Source: Marinobacter oulmenensis
GTDB lineage: Bacteria; Pseudomonadota; Gammaproteobacteria; Pseudomonadales; Oleiphilaceae
Direction of reading: 5' to 3'
NCBI RefSeq assembly: GCF_014201735.1
Contig: NZ_JACHFE010000005.1
Location: forward strand, 248,001 to 312,000
DNA length: 64,000 nt
In this document: one piece after another, positions 30,612-40,920 of the stretch
How positions within the stretch are numbered: the stretch's first letter is position 1
Layout of the letters: every line of letters begins with the position of its first letter
Made by a program: the position numbers and the translations under genes
Notes under the pieces: model-generated
The model's database searches: none
What the model saw: the letters and a program-made list of their open reading frames with translations, nothing else
What the model was told of the DNA's origin: nothing

Positions 30612-31448
30612 TTGCGGACCTTGCGGGTGGCGAGAAAGAAAAAGCAGAAAAAGGGCAACCCGGACTGGATCGTCACCTTTGCCGATCTGGCCACCCTGTT
30701 GCTGACCTTTTTCATCCTGCTGTTGTCTTTTTCCAAGATGGATGTCGAAAAATACCGCTCCATGGCCAATTCCATGGCCATGGCCTTCGGTACCGATAAC
30801 GTGATCGGCGAAGACATCGGCGGGTCACCGGTGAGCAATGTGACGTCTGATGCGGTCTCCCTGCCCGAGCCTTCCGAATCCCTGCAGGAACAGCCGGAGT
30901 TTATTGACGAGCGCAGTGATGGCTCCGAAGACACTACCCAGATCCCCGGTGGCGTGCTGGACCTGGCCACGCGCCTGGTACAGGAACTGGAATCGGAAGT
31001 GGCGTCAGACGCTCTGCATATCAATTACGACGAGGATCAGGTGGTGATCCGCTTCTCCGAGGAGGCGACCTTCCCGTCCGGCGAGGCCACCATCAAGCCG
31101 GAAATGATCCCGATCATCGAGCGCGTGGTGGATGTGCTCAGTGGCTGCACCGGGGATGTACTGGTGTCCGGCCATACGGACGACCGGCCGATCTCCAGCA
31201 GTCAGTACCGTTCGAACTGGGATCTGTCGGCAGCGCGGGCGGTATCGGTGGTGCATGAGCTGGTGCTGAACCGGCAGATACCGGCAGACCGGGTGGTGGC
31301 CGCCGGGCGCGCCGAGACCCGTCCCCTGGTCCCGAACACCTCGGCTGAAAACCGGGCCCAGAACCGTCGGGTGGAGATTGCCATCCGTAATCCCGAGTGT
31401 GGTAACGACGTGCCCACCGAGGACCTGCCGGTGGAAATCCTGCCCTGA
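30612..31448 (+). CDS. pomB: Flagellar motor stator protein PomB/MotB
   Basis: 278 aa. One membrane helix follows a basic N-terminus; NPDWIVTFADLATLLLTFFILLLSFSKMD contains the essential ion-binding Asp (shown here in its conserved TFADLATLLLTFF setting). The C-terminus is an OmpA-like peptidoglycan-binding domain (VSGHTDDRPI, ENRAQNRRVEIAI). The TTG at 30612 is the likely start because AGGAGG lies 8 bp upstream. Sodium use is inferred from similarity to PomB. Confidence 0.9.
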   Translation: MRTLRVARKKKQKKGNPDWIVTFADLATLLLTFFILLLSFSKMDVEKYRSMANSMAMAFGTDNVIGEDIGGSPVSNVTSDAVSLPEPSESLQEQPEFIDERSDGSEDTTQIPGGVLDLATRLVQELESEVASDALHINYDEDQVVIRFSEEATFPSGEATIKPEMIPIIERVVDVLSGCTGDVLVSGHTDDRPISSSQYRSNWDLSAARAVSVVHELVLNRQIPADRVVAAGRAETRPLVPNTSAENRAQNRRVEIAIRNPECGNDVPTEDLPVEILP

Positions 31449-31466
31449 AAAAAGGGGCGGCGCCCC
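31448..31466 (-). terminator. Rho-independent terminator after hsp20
   Basis: On the minus strand GGGGCGCCGCCCC is followed by TTTTTT. It lies 49 bp past the hsp20 stop; its U-run abuts the pomB stop codon. Confidence 0.75.
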
Positions 31467-31514
31467 GGCTGCATGGGATGCCGGAGCCCGCCCATCAGGC
31501 CTTGGAGGAAGGGG

Positions 31515-31964
31515 TTACTGAACTTCGACCTCAATTGCTTTGGGTTCTTTCGGCTCGGCCTTCTGGACCGTCAGGGTCAGCAGGCCGTCCTTGAAGCTGG
31601 CTTTCACACTGTTCTCGTCCACGTTGTCGGGCAGTGTGAAGCGCCGCAGGAAGCTGCCGTAGAAGCGCTCGACACGGTGATGTTTCCTGTCCTGGTTATC
31701 TTCCTCAATACTGCGCTCGCCCTGAATGGAGAGCACGCCGTCATGAACGGTGACTTTGACATCGTCCTTGTTCATGCCCGGCAGTTCGGCTTCCACCAGG
31801 AAGGCCTCTGGTGTTTCCTTGATGTCCACCGCCGGTGACCAGTCACTGCGGCTGAACAGGTCCTTGCTGTCGCGATCATTGCGGGCAAGGCCGAACATCC
31901 GGTTGTAACGGTTCATCAGGTCGTCGAATTCGCTGATTGGATTCCAGCGTGTGATGTTGCTCAT
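31515..31964 (-). CDS. Small heat-shock protein, Hsp20/alpha-crystallin family
   Basis: 149-aa ATP-independent holdase chaperone. An alpha-crystallin domain spans about residues 43-135 (PAVDIKETPEAFLVEAELPGM, FYGSFLRRFTLPDNVD, ASFKDGLLTLTVQK). The start MSNITRWNPISEFDDLMNR is typical of class A bacterial Hsp20. A very strong AAGGAGGAG ribosome-binding site precedes the ATG. It has a predicted sigma-32 promoter and its own terminator, so it is monocistronic. Confidence 0.95.
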   Translation of the reverse strand: MSNITRWNPISEFDDLMNRYNRMFGLARNDRDSKDLFSRSDWSPAVDIKETPEAFLVEAELPGMNKDDVKVTVHDGVLSIQGERSIEEDNQDRKHHRVERFYGSFLRRFTLPDNVDENSVKASFKDGLLTLTVQKAEPKEPKAIEVEVQ

Positions 31965-32079
31965 GGGAACTCCTCCTTTTTAACGATAACGAATCTGAGG
32001 TTGTCATCAGCTTCGCTCGCGGAACAGCTCCATACCGGTGGCGCCAGCCGGATGGTATCCGTGAACTTCTGCTATTCAC

Positions 32080-32109
32080 GAATGTAGGATCGGCTGGTGC
32101 ATTTTCAAG
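32080..32109 (-). promoter_or_regulatory. Predicted sigma-32 (heat-shock) promoter of hsp20
   Basis: On the minus strand CTTGAAA (32109-32103), a perfect -35, is followed after 15 bp by CTACATTC (32087-32080), a partial match to CCCCATNT. The leader of about 110 nt contains small hairpins, such as CGGAT-GGT-ATCCG at 32049-32061. Confidence 0.6.
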
Positions 32110-32136
32110 GGCGGGTTTTCGTGGTTTGATCTGAAT

Positions 32137-32156
32137 CAGAGGGGCTCACCCCTCTG
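32137..32156 (-). terminator. Hairpin at the end of the carbonic anhydrase gene
   Basis: CAGAGGGG-CTCA-CCCCTCTG, a perfect 8-bp stem whose loop contains the gene's stop codon. There is no adjacent U-run, so terminator function is likely but not sure. Confidence 0.5.
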
Positions 32157-32682
32157 CCAGGTATTCATCCTTGAGTTTCACGTAGTTGGCAGCCGTGTAG
32201 CGGAAGAAGGTTTTTTCCTTGTCGCTCAGTGCCCGGGCCTGTTTGCAGGGGGAGCCGACATACAGGTAACCGGATTCCAGCCGCTTGCCCGGAGGCACGA
32301 GGGTGCCGGCGCCGATGATCACTTCGTCTTCCACCACGGCCCCATCCATGACGGTGCAGCCCATGCCCACCAGTACCCGGCTGCCGATGGTGCAGCCATG
32401 CAGCAGTGCCTTGTGGCCGACGGTGACGTCATCACCAATGGTGAGCGGGTAGCCGCCGGGGTTGTAGTCGCTGGCATGGGTGATGTGCAGTACCGAGCCA
32501 TCCTGGATGCTGCAGCGATCACCGATACGGATGCGGTGCATATCACCCCGGATTACCGTCATCGGCCAGACCGAGCAATCCTCGCCGGTGACAACATCAC
32601 CGATCACCACCGCGCTGTCGTCCACCCACGAGCGTTCGCCAAATTGTGGTGTGATACCCTTGTGAGTTCGTACATTCGCCAT
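32146..32682 (-). CDS. Gamma-class carbonic anhydrase-like protein (YrdA/CaiE family)
   Basis: 178-aa left-handed beta-helix protein. Hexapeptide-like repeats and the gamma-carbonic-anhydrase metal ligands are visible as WPMTVIRGDMHRIRIGDR, SVLHITHASDYNPGGYPL and VTVGHKALLHGC (three His). The C-terminus is helical. The ATG at 32682 has GAGG upstream, and a longer frame upstream has no family similarity. Enzymatic activity in this subgroup is often unproven. Confidence 0.9.
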   Translation of the reverse strand: MANVRTHKGITPQFGERSWVDDSAVVIGDVVTGEDCSVWPMTVIRGDMHRIRIGDRCSIQDGSVLHITHASDYNPGGYPLTIGDDVTVGHKALLHGCTIGSRVLVGMGCTVMDGAVVEDEVIIGAGTLVPPGKRLESGYLYVGSPCKQARALSDKEKTFFRYTAANYVKLKDEYLAEG

Positions 32683-32710
32683 TACATATACCTCAACATT
32701 GTACAAATAC

Positions 32711-32848
32711 GGTGCAAGATGCCGGTGGGGGAAGGCTTTCAGAAACACGCTCCTGCGGCACATCCTTGTGGCGCTTGGGCTCCGCCATCCCTGGCTCCGC
32801 ACAGTTTCTGAAAGCCTTCCCCCACCAGCACCCGTAGTTTGGTGCAAG
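32711..32848. repeat. MITE-like element with perfect 23-bp inverted ends, flanked by GGTGCAAG
   Basis: The arms at 32724-32746 and 32804-32826 are exact reverse complements (left arm begins GGTGGGGGAAGGC and ends CAGAAAC); 57 bp lie between them. The 8-mer GGTGCAAG occurs on both sides at 32711-32718 and 32841-32848, as expected for a target duplication, but it is not immediately next to the arms. It lies between the divergent carbonic anhydrase and prlC genes and encodes nothing. A non-autonomous mobile or genome-specific palindromic repeat is the best reading. Confidence 0.55.
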
Positions 32849-32882
32849 CTATCTCATAAACGAACTGCTGAGAAGGGCCTTT

Positions 32883-34928
<2,046 letters not shown>

Positions 34929-34943
34929 TTGATATACTGGCAG

Positions 34944-34966
34944 CCGGCCGCCGTTGAGGCGGCCGG
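34944..34966 (+). other. Hairpin between prlC and yheV
   Basis: CCGGCCGCC-GTTGA-GGCGGCCGG, a perfect 9-bp stem 16 bp after the prlC stop. There is no U-run; it could be an attenuator or mRNA-stabilising element. Confidence 0.45.
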
Positions 34967-34988
34967 TATTGCGATCTGGAGTTGAATT

Positions 34989-35243
34989 ATGGCAAGTCCG
35001 AAACGCTTCATCGCCGGCGCTGTCTGCCCACGCTGCGCCGAGATGGACAAAATCATGATGTTCACCGATGACAACGACGAGCAGATACGCGAGTGCGTGG
35101 CCTGTGGCTTCACTGATGCCATGTCGGATCAGGAGCAGCCGGCGAATCCCGAACTGGAAACGCGGGTGAACCAGCGCGATAACAAGGACGACCACACGGT
35201 CAAGCAGGTGGTGTTCTTCAAGGCATCGGCGGACGATGACTGA
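34989..35243 (+). CDS. yheV: YheV family putative zinc-ribbon protein
   Basis: 84 aa. Two CxxC pairs (VCPRCAEMD and ECVACGFTD) are spaced like a zinc ribbon, and the N-terminus MASPKRFIAGAVCPRC is typical of YheV. The acidic/basic C-terminal tail is longer than in E. coli. Function unknown. GGAG lies upstream of the ATG. Confidence 0.88.
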   Translation: MASPKRFIAGAVCPRCAEMDKIMMFTDDNDEQIRECVACGFTDAMSDQEQPANPELETRVNQRDNKDDHTVKQVVFFKASADDD

Positions 35244-35246
35244 GCA

Positions 35247-36656
35247 TTGACGGACGGGCTCCATCGTTACCGTGCCCTGGAGCAATGGCTGCTCAAGGGG
35301 ATCTCTGAAGGCCGGTGGCCGGTGCATGGGCGGTTGCCGTCCATCCGTGAGCTTTGTGCCCGACGCGGCCTGTCCAAAGCGACGGTGCAACATGCTCTGC
35401 GACGGCTTGAAGCCCGGGGTCTGGTAGAGGCTCGTCCCAAGGCTGGTTACTTTGTGGCCCGGTTGCCGGAGTCCCTTTCTCCTCCCAGCCTCAAAGCCCG
35501 ACTGGATGCACCGCGGCCGGTTACCATAAGCAGTCTGCTGTTGGACATCATGGCGCGCAACGGGGCGTTTGACCTGAGACCGGCCCTGGCAACGGGCGAT
35601 GCCCCGTCCGGCATTACGGCGCTCAACCGGGCTATAGGCCGGGCGCTTCGCCGCCAGCGCCGTTCCAGTTACCAGTATTACGATGAACCGGCAGGCGACC
35701 CGGGGTTCCGTGAACAGCTGGCACTGCGCTACGCCCGTCGTGGTTGGCCGGTCACCGTGGACGAACTCTGTGTCACCTCCGGATGCCAGCATGCGCTATT
35801 CCTTGCCCTGATGGCCTGTTGTAGTGCCGGTGATGTGGTAGCGGTAGAGACTCCGGGTTTTTACGGTGTGCTTCAGTTGCTGCAGCAACTGAACCTTAAG
35901 GTGATCGAAATACCGGCCAGTTCCGGGACCGGTATGGATATGGACGCGCTGGAACAGGCGTTGAGGCGCTGGGACATCCGGGCATGCGTGGTTTCCCCGG
36001 CGTTTGCCACGCCCGGCGGCGCACTGATGCCGGACCGGGCTCGGGACCGGCTGATGGCATTGGCGGAGACCCATAACCTGGCCATCATTGAGGATGACAT
36101 CTACGCCGAAACCGGGTTTGATCAGGTGCCGGACCCGCTCAAGGCCAGAGATGTCAGCGCCCGGGTTATCCACTGCAGTTCTTTCTCCAAGGTGTTGTCC
36201 CGTGACCTGCGTCTGGGCTGGATTGCCGGCGGGCGCTGGCATGATCGCATCCTGCATCTGAAAATGGTCACGCAACTGGCCAGCAGCCGGTATTTGCAGC
36301 AGGGCGTGGCGGATTATATGAGCGAAGGTGCTCTGAATGCCCACCTGCGCCGGGAACGTATCCGTCTGCGGGAACAGCGGGATCAGCTTCTGGATGAGAT
36401 TCACCAGTGGCCGGGCGCTTTGCGGGTCACCGTCCCTGTGGGTGGCCTGGCGCTCTGGCTGGAGTTGCCGGAGATCTGTGACACCTTGGCGGCCTATCAG
36501 GATGCACTCAAAGCGAACATTGTGATCACGCCGGGCCCGCTGTTTTCAGCCTCGGGCGATTACGCCAATGGCCTGCGTTTGAGTTTTGCCCATCCCTGGA
36601 ATGAGCATCGGCGGGAGGCCCTTGGCCAGTTACCCGGCCTACTCGGTCTTTCGTGA
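35247..36656 (+). CDS. MocR/PdxR-type GntR regulator with aminotransferase domain
   Basis: 469 aa. The N-terminal winged helix (about residues 8-75; GRLPSIRELCARRGLSKATV and ALRRLEARGLVEARPKAGYF) is followed by a fold-type I aminotransferase domain, with DDIYAE and SFSKVLSRDLRLGWIAGG holding the PLP Lys. Such proteins are usually transcription factors that bind PLP. The start is a TTG 3 bp after the yheV stop, with no strong ribosome-binding site. The next gene, ccoG, follows after 97 bp and may be its target. Confidence 0.88.
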   Translation: MTDGLHRYRALEQWLLKGISEGRWPVHGRLPSIRELCARRGLSKATVQHALRRLEARGLVEARPKAGYFVARLPESLSPPSLKARLDAPRPVTISSLLLDIMARNGAFDLRPALATGDAPSGITALNRAIGRALRRQRRSSYQYYDEPAGDPGFREQLALRYARRGWPVTVDELCVTSGCQHALFLALMACCSAGDVVAVETPGFYGVLQLLQQLNLKVIEIPASSGTGMDMDALEQALRRWDIRACVVSPAFATPGGALMPDRARDRLMALAETHNLAIIEDDIYAETGFDQVPDPLKARDVSARVIHCSSFSKVLSRDLRLGWIAGGRWHDRILHLKMVTQLASSRYLQQGVADYMSEGALNAHLRRERIRLREQRDQLLDEIHQWPGALRVTVPVGGLALWLELPEICDTLAAYQDALKANIVITPGPLFSASGDYANGLRLSFAHPWNEHRREALGQLPGLLGLS

Positions 36657-36753
36657 GTCTGATCTGTCCCTATCGAAAATAAAAAATGTGAGCCTGCACC
36701 GATCACCATCGCCGCCCTAGCCTGTCGGAAAGCAACCGATATGAGAATGAACG

Positions 36754-38139
36754 ATGGGCGAGCAGATACCACTTCACACCGTTACACCGGACCGGAGCCG
36801 GTTCACGGACAGCGGAAAAATTCAGACCCGTAGCTTCACCGGTTACTTCCGGCGCTTGCGCATCATCGGGTGTTCGGTCCTGTTTTTACTGTTTTTTGGC
36901 ACCGTCTGGCTCAGTTGGGGTGGCCGTCAGGCAGTGCTCTGGGACCTGTCGACCCGCCAGTTCCATATCTTCGGTAGTACGTTCTGGCCGGAGGATCTGG
37001 TGCTGCTTTCGGCGATTCTCATCATTTGTGCCTTTGGGCTGTTTTTCGTGACCGTGCTGGCTGGCCGGGTATGGTGCGGCTATGCCTGCCCGCAGAGTGT
37101 CTGGACCTGGGTTTTTCTCTGGGTTGAGAAAGTGACCGAGGGTGACCGCCACCAGCGTCTGCGCCTGGACAACGCCCCAATGACCCGGCACAAATTTCTC
37201 AGGCGCGCCCGAAAGCACGCGTTGTGGCTGCTCATCAGTCTGGCCACCGGAATCACCTTTGTGGGGTATTTCACGCCGATCCGTGAACTGGCCCAGGACA
37301 TGGCCACTCTGCAGGTTGGTGGCATGGCCCTGTTCTGGGTGTTCTTCTTCACTCTGGCCACTTACCTCAATGCCGGCTGGTTGCGGGAGAAAGTCTGCCT
37401 CCATATGTGCCCCTACGGTCGTTTCCAGTCGTCCATGCTGGACGAGGATTCACTGTTGATTACATACGATGTGGCGCGGGGTGAACCCCGAGGGGCTCGG
37501 AAGAAAGAGGCGGATTACCGTTCACAGGGCCTGGGTGATTGCATTGACTGTCAGATGTGCGTGCAGGTTTGTCCTACGGGTATCGATATTCGCGATGGGT
37601 TGCAGATGGAATGCATTGGCTGTGCGGCATGCATCGATGCTTGTGATTCCATCATGGACAGGATGGGTTACGACAGAGGCCTGATTCGCTATACCAGTGA
37701 GCGCGCGTTGAAAGGCGGTCGCCCGAGGATCCTGCGACCGAAACTGCTGGGTTACGCGGCCTTGCTGCTGGTGATGATTGGCGCCTTTGGCTGGGGCCTT
37801 GTCTCACGCCCACTGCTGACCCTTGATGTCTCGAAGGACCGGGGCCTGTACCGATACACCGCGGGCGGAGATGTCGAGAACAGCTATGTGCTTACTGTGC
37901 GCAACAAGGAACGGTCACCAAGAACCTATCATTTGCAGGTGGCGGGGCTTGAAGGGGCGCAGTTGAACCGGTCGGTCTCCGGTCAGGTACCAGGCGGAAA
38001 GGCTGTCGATATTCCGGTCGCTATCTCAATGGACGCCAGGGATCTGAAGCAGCCGAGCAACCCGGTGGAGTTTCGCCTGGTCTTTGATCATGGCGTGACG
38101 GTGAGCGAAAGCAGTCAGTTCACCGCTGCGGTGCGTTGA
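36754..38139 (+). CDS. ccoG: Cytochrome c oxidase accessory protein CcoG (FixG/RdxA)
   Basis: 461 aa membrane ferredoxin-like protein. CcoG reduces copper for cbb3 oxidase assembly. It has several N-terminal helices, CGYACPQSVWTW and CLHMCPYGRFQ, then two 4Fe-4S motifs CIDCQMCVQVCPTGIDIRD and ECIGCAACIDACD, and a C-terminal Ig-like periplasmic domain. ccoNOPQ and ccoIS are not in the window, so the gene stands apart from its usual operon. Confidence 0.95.
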   Translation: MGEQIPLHTVTPDRSRFTDSGKIQTRSFTGYFRRLRIIGCSVLFLLFFGTVWLSWGGRQAVLWDLSTRQFHIFGSTFWPEDLVLLSAILIICAFGLFFVTVLAGRVWCGYACPQSVWTWVFLWVEKVTEGDRHQRLRLDNAPMTRHKFLRRARKHALWLLISLATGITFVGYFTPIRELAQDMATLQVGGMALFWVFFFTLATYLNAGWLREKVCLHMCPYGRFQSSMLDEDSLLITYDVARGEPRGARKKEADYRSQGLGDCIDCQMCVQVCPTGIDIRDGLQMECIGCAACIDACDSIMDRMGYDRGLIRYTSERALKGGRPRILRPKLLGYAALLLVMIGAFGWGLVSRPLLTLDVSKDRGLYRYTAGGDVENSYVLTVRNKERSPRTYHLQVAGLEGAQLNRSVSGQVPGGKAVDIPVAISMDARDLKQPSNPVEFRLVFDHGVTVSESSQFTAAVR

Positions 38140-38141
38140 AT

Positions 38142-38184
38142 CCCGGGGACGCCAGGAGGTCTTTCCTGACCTGGAGTCCCCGGG
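38142..38184. terminator. Bidirectional terminator between ccoG and the Na+/H+ antiporter gene
   Basis: 15-bp arms at 38142-38156 and 38170-38184 pair at 14 of 15 positions around a 13-nt loop. It lies between convergent genes. There is no long U-run on either side. Confidence 0.65.
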
Positions 38185-38191
38185 GTTGGTA

Positions 38192-39514
38192 TCAGAGCAC
38201 CATCGCCGCCAGCCAGCCGAACGCCAGCAGGGGCAGGTTGTAGTGCAGGAAGGTGGGTACCACGGTATCCCAGATGTGGTTGTGCTGGCCGTCCACGTTC
38301 AGGCCGGCGGTCGGGCCGAGGGTGGAGTCGGAAGCCGGTGAACCGGCATCCCCCAGGGCACCGGCGGTGCCAACCAGGGCCAGGATGGCCAAGGGGCTGA
38401 AGCCCAGTTCCATGGCCAGGGGCACATACAGCGCCGCAATGATCGGGATGGTGGAGAACGACGAGCCGATGCCCATGGTGATCAGCAGGCCCACCACCAG
38501 CATCAGCAGTGCCGCCATGGCCTTGTTGTCGCCGATGGCCGCTACGGAGCCTTCCACCAGGCTGGCGATGTCACCGGTCTCCCGCATGACTTCGGCAAAG
38601 CCGTTGGCGGCGATCATGATGAAGCCGATCATCGCCAGCATCTTCATGCCTTCGGTAAACAGGTCATCGGCTTCTTTCCATTTCACCACGCCGGAAATGT
38701 TGAACAGCACGAAGCCGGCCAGGGCACCCAGAATCATGGAGCCGAGCCAGAGCTGGACCACGAACGCCACGATAATGGCGGCGATGGCCATGAACAGGGT
38801 TTTCGAGTTGTATTTCACGTCCACGCGCTCGGTTTGCTCAATGCGCTCCAGGTCGTAGCTGCGGCCACCCCGGTAGCTGAAGAACACCGCAATCAACAGG
38901 CCAATGAGCATGCCCAGGGCCGGTAGCGCCATGGCAGCCATGACGTTCAGGTTCTCCGGGTTGATGCCGTTGTCTTGCACGTTGGCCAGCAGGATCTCGT
39001 TCAGGTAGATGCCGCCAAAGCCGACCGGCAGGAACATGTACGGTGTGATCAGGCCGAAGGTCAGCACGCAGGCGACCAGGCGGCGGTCCATATTCAGCTT
39101 CGCCATGACGTACAGCAGGGGCGGCACCACCAGTGGAATAAAGGCGATGTGGATCGGCAGGATGTTCTGTGAGGACACGGCAATGGCCAGCAGTAAGCCG
39201 ATGATCGCAAAACGGATGCCTTTGCCGGCACTGTTCTCACCCTGGCGTCCGACCATGGTCAGCGCCTTGTCGGCCAGGGCGTGGGCCAGGCCGGATTTTC
39301 CGATGGCAACGGCGAAAGCGCCCAGGGTGGCGTAGGACAGGGCTACGGTGGCACCGCCGCCGAGACCGGTGTTGAAGGCGTTGATGGTGTCGTCAAGGGA
39401 CATGCCGGCCACCAGGCCGCCGGATATGGCGCCCACGATCAGCGCGACGACAACATGGATGCGGCACAGGCTCAGAACGAGCATGATCAGTACCGCGGCA
39501 ACTACGGCATTCAT
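38192..39514 (-). CDS. Na+/H+ antiporter family protein
   Basis: 440-aa inner-membrane protein with 10-12 helices. The N-terminus ([33 protein letters not shown] region) and the conserved [19 protein letters not shown] near the C-terminus fit the NhaC-like/YuiF family (COG2056 type). Related proteins may instead exchange amino acids, so the substrate is not certain. It probably supports Na+ homeostasis in a marine cell. Confidence 0.82.
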   Translation of the reverse strand: MNAVVAAVLIMLVLSLCRIHVVVALIVGAISGGLVAGMSLDDTINAFNTGLGGGATVALSYATLGAFAVAIGKSGLAHALADKALTMVGRQGENSAGKGIRFAIIGLLLAIAVSSQNILPIHIAFIPLVVPPLLYVMAKLNMDRRLVACVLTFGLITPYMFLPVGFGGIYLNEILLANVQDNGINPENLNVMAAMALPALGMLIGLLIAVFFSYRGGRSYDLERIEQTERVDVKYNSKTLFMAIAAIIVAFVVQLWLGSMILGALAGFVLFNISGVVKWKEADDLFTEGMKMLAMIGFIMIAANGFAEVMRETGDIASLVEGSVAAIGDNKAMAALLMLVVGLLITMGIGSSFSTIPIIAALYVPLAMELGFSPLAILALVGTAGALGDAGSPASDSTLGPTAGLNVDGQHNHIWDTVVPTFLHYNLPLLAFGWLAAMVL

Positions 39515-39621
39515 GGCAGACTCCGGACAGGAATTGTGGATTTACCGGCGCTTTTGGGGCGCCGGCAGTCAGAAAAGTGCGCTAATTTGCAGGAAATGCC
39601 CTGCGTAGTCAAAGCGACAGG

Positions 39622-40008
39622 TCAATTCTTGAGCTTGTACTTACCCGGACCGAGGAATACCAGGGCAATGGCGTTCAGCAGGAAGAACAGCTGCAGTTCC
39701 AGGGCCAGCCCGCCATGGCTGTTGAGTGCCAGCAGTTCGTGGGTGTGGGCCAGGACGATGGCGACAATCATGTTCAGCGCAATCAGCAGGGCGCCGATCC
39801 GGGTCTGGTAGCCGAGGATCACCATCAGCGGAGCCAGCACCTCGCCAATGTACACGCCCCAGGCCAGCACGGCCGGCAGGTTGTGACTGACCAGCAGGCT
39901 TTCGATAAAGCCCACACCATTGAGAATCTTGGCAACGCCATGGAACAGCAGCAGGCCACCGAGGGTCAGGCGGATTAGGAGTTTTCCGAGGTCGGCATTA
40001 TCGAGCAC
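39622..40008 (-). CDS. DoxX family membrane protein
   Basis: 128 aa, four predicted membrane helices. LLIRLTLGGLLLFHGVAKI and LMVILGYQTRIGALLIALNM are typical of DoxX/YphA proteins. Function is not established in the family. It is preceded (minus strand) by the 219-aa unknown gene with a 72-bp gap. Confidence 0.88.
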   Translation of the reverse strand: MLDNADLGKLLIRLTLGGLLLFHGVAKILNGVGFIESLLVSHNLPAVLAWGVYIGEVLAPLMVILGYQTRIGALLIALNMIVAIVLAHTHELLALNSHGGLALELQLFFLLNAIALVFLGPGKYKLKN

Positions 40009-40080
40009 GTTGTCATCTCCGTGGTTGAGTTCTGAATGCCACGAAGAATACTGGTTTTCCGGAGAAGATTCAGTGATCTG

Positions 40081-40740
40081 TTACGGTAGAGGCTGGCCGG
40101 CGGTGCCCAGCCGGAAGTGTATGTGGTTGCGCTCCAGCAGGCTTTCCCAGTAGTTGCGCATCCAGTCCCAGGCCCGGTTGTTGACCTGGTCAATGAAGGG
40201 CTCAAGGTCCAGATGGTAGAAGTCCGGGGTGCCGGCGAGCTGGACCACGGTGATGGTAATGGCATCGTCGAGTTCGTTGGCGAAAGGTTCGCCGATCAAC
40301 TCGTGGGCCAGCAGGTTGGCGCGGGTGGCTTCCAGATCAATCAGTTCCCCGGCGCGCATGGAACGGTTGTTATCATGCATCTCTTCCATCAGTCGATGGC
40401 ACTGATAGGCACGGATCAACAGGCCATCCAGCCCGTCGTACTTGAGTAGCAGCACAGAAGGCCGGGTGAAATAGCGGGTGGCAGCGTCAATAAACGGCTG
40501 GAACAGGCTTTTCTGGCCGGCTTCCATGGCACAGGCTTCCACGCACTCGATCAGCCGCGGTGCCATTTCGATGTACTCGATCACGAACCGGAACAGGCAG
40601 TTGGCCGGCTGATGGCAGTCGACCATCACCGATGAAGGCAACCGGTGGACGGTGTCCTTCATCTGACGGAAGAACGTGCCTGAACGGGCTTCCTGGCGTC
40701 GGGCATGATCGATGATTTCAAGCACGGCCTGTGGAGTCAT
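40081..40740 (-). CDS. Hypothetical protein, about 219 aa
   Basis: Soluble, acidic, mostly helical protein that I do not recognise. It has no signal peptide or membrane segment. The ATG at 40740 begins MTPQAVLEIIDHARRQE; an in-frame TTG at 40779 has a better GGAGG site and would add 13 residues. It shares direction with DoxX and might be co-expressed with it. Confidence 0.75.
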   Translation of the reverse strand: MTPQAVLEIIDHARRQEARSGTFFRQMKDTVHRLPSSVMVDCHQPANCLFRFVIEYIEMAPRLIECVEACAMEAGQKSLFQPFIDAATRYFTRPSVLLLKYDGLDGLLIRAYQCHRLMEEMHDNNRSMRAGELIDLEATRANLLAHELIGEPFANELDDAITITVVQLAGTPDFYHLDLEPFIDQVNNRAWDWMRNYWESLLERNHIHFRLGTAGQPLP

Positions 40741-40920
40741 TTCTGCCGCAGCCAATGTCTCGGAAAATTGGGGTCGCAAGGCGCCTCCGTGCCAGCCGGT
40801 GGAGTCGGGGCGGAGTCCTTGGCGGCCCGCCATTTACGCATAGTGTAGTCAAGATTTCGGCGCCTGCCTGAAGAATTGAGTGACAATCATTCACACATTG
40901 ATCAGTCGCGGGGCCGGGTT

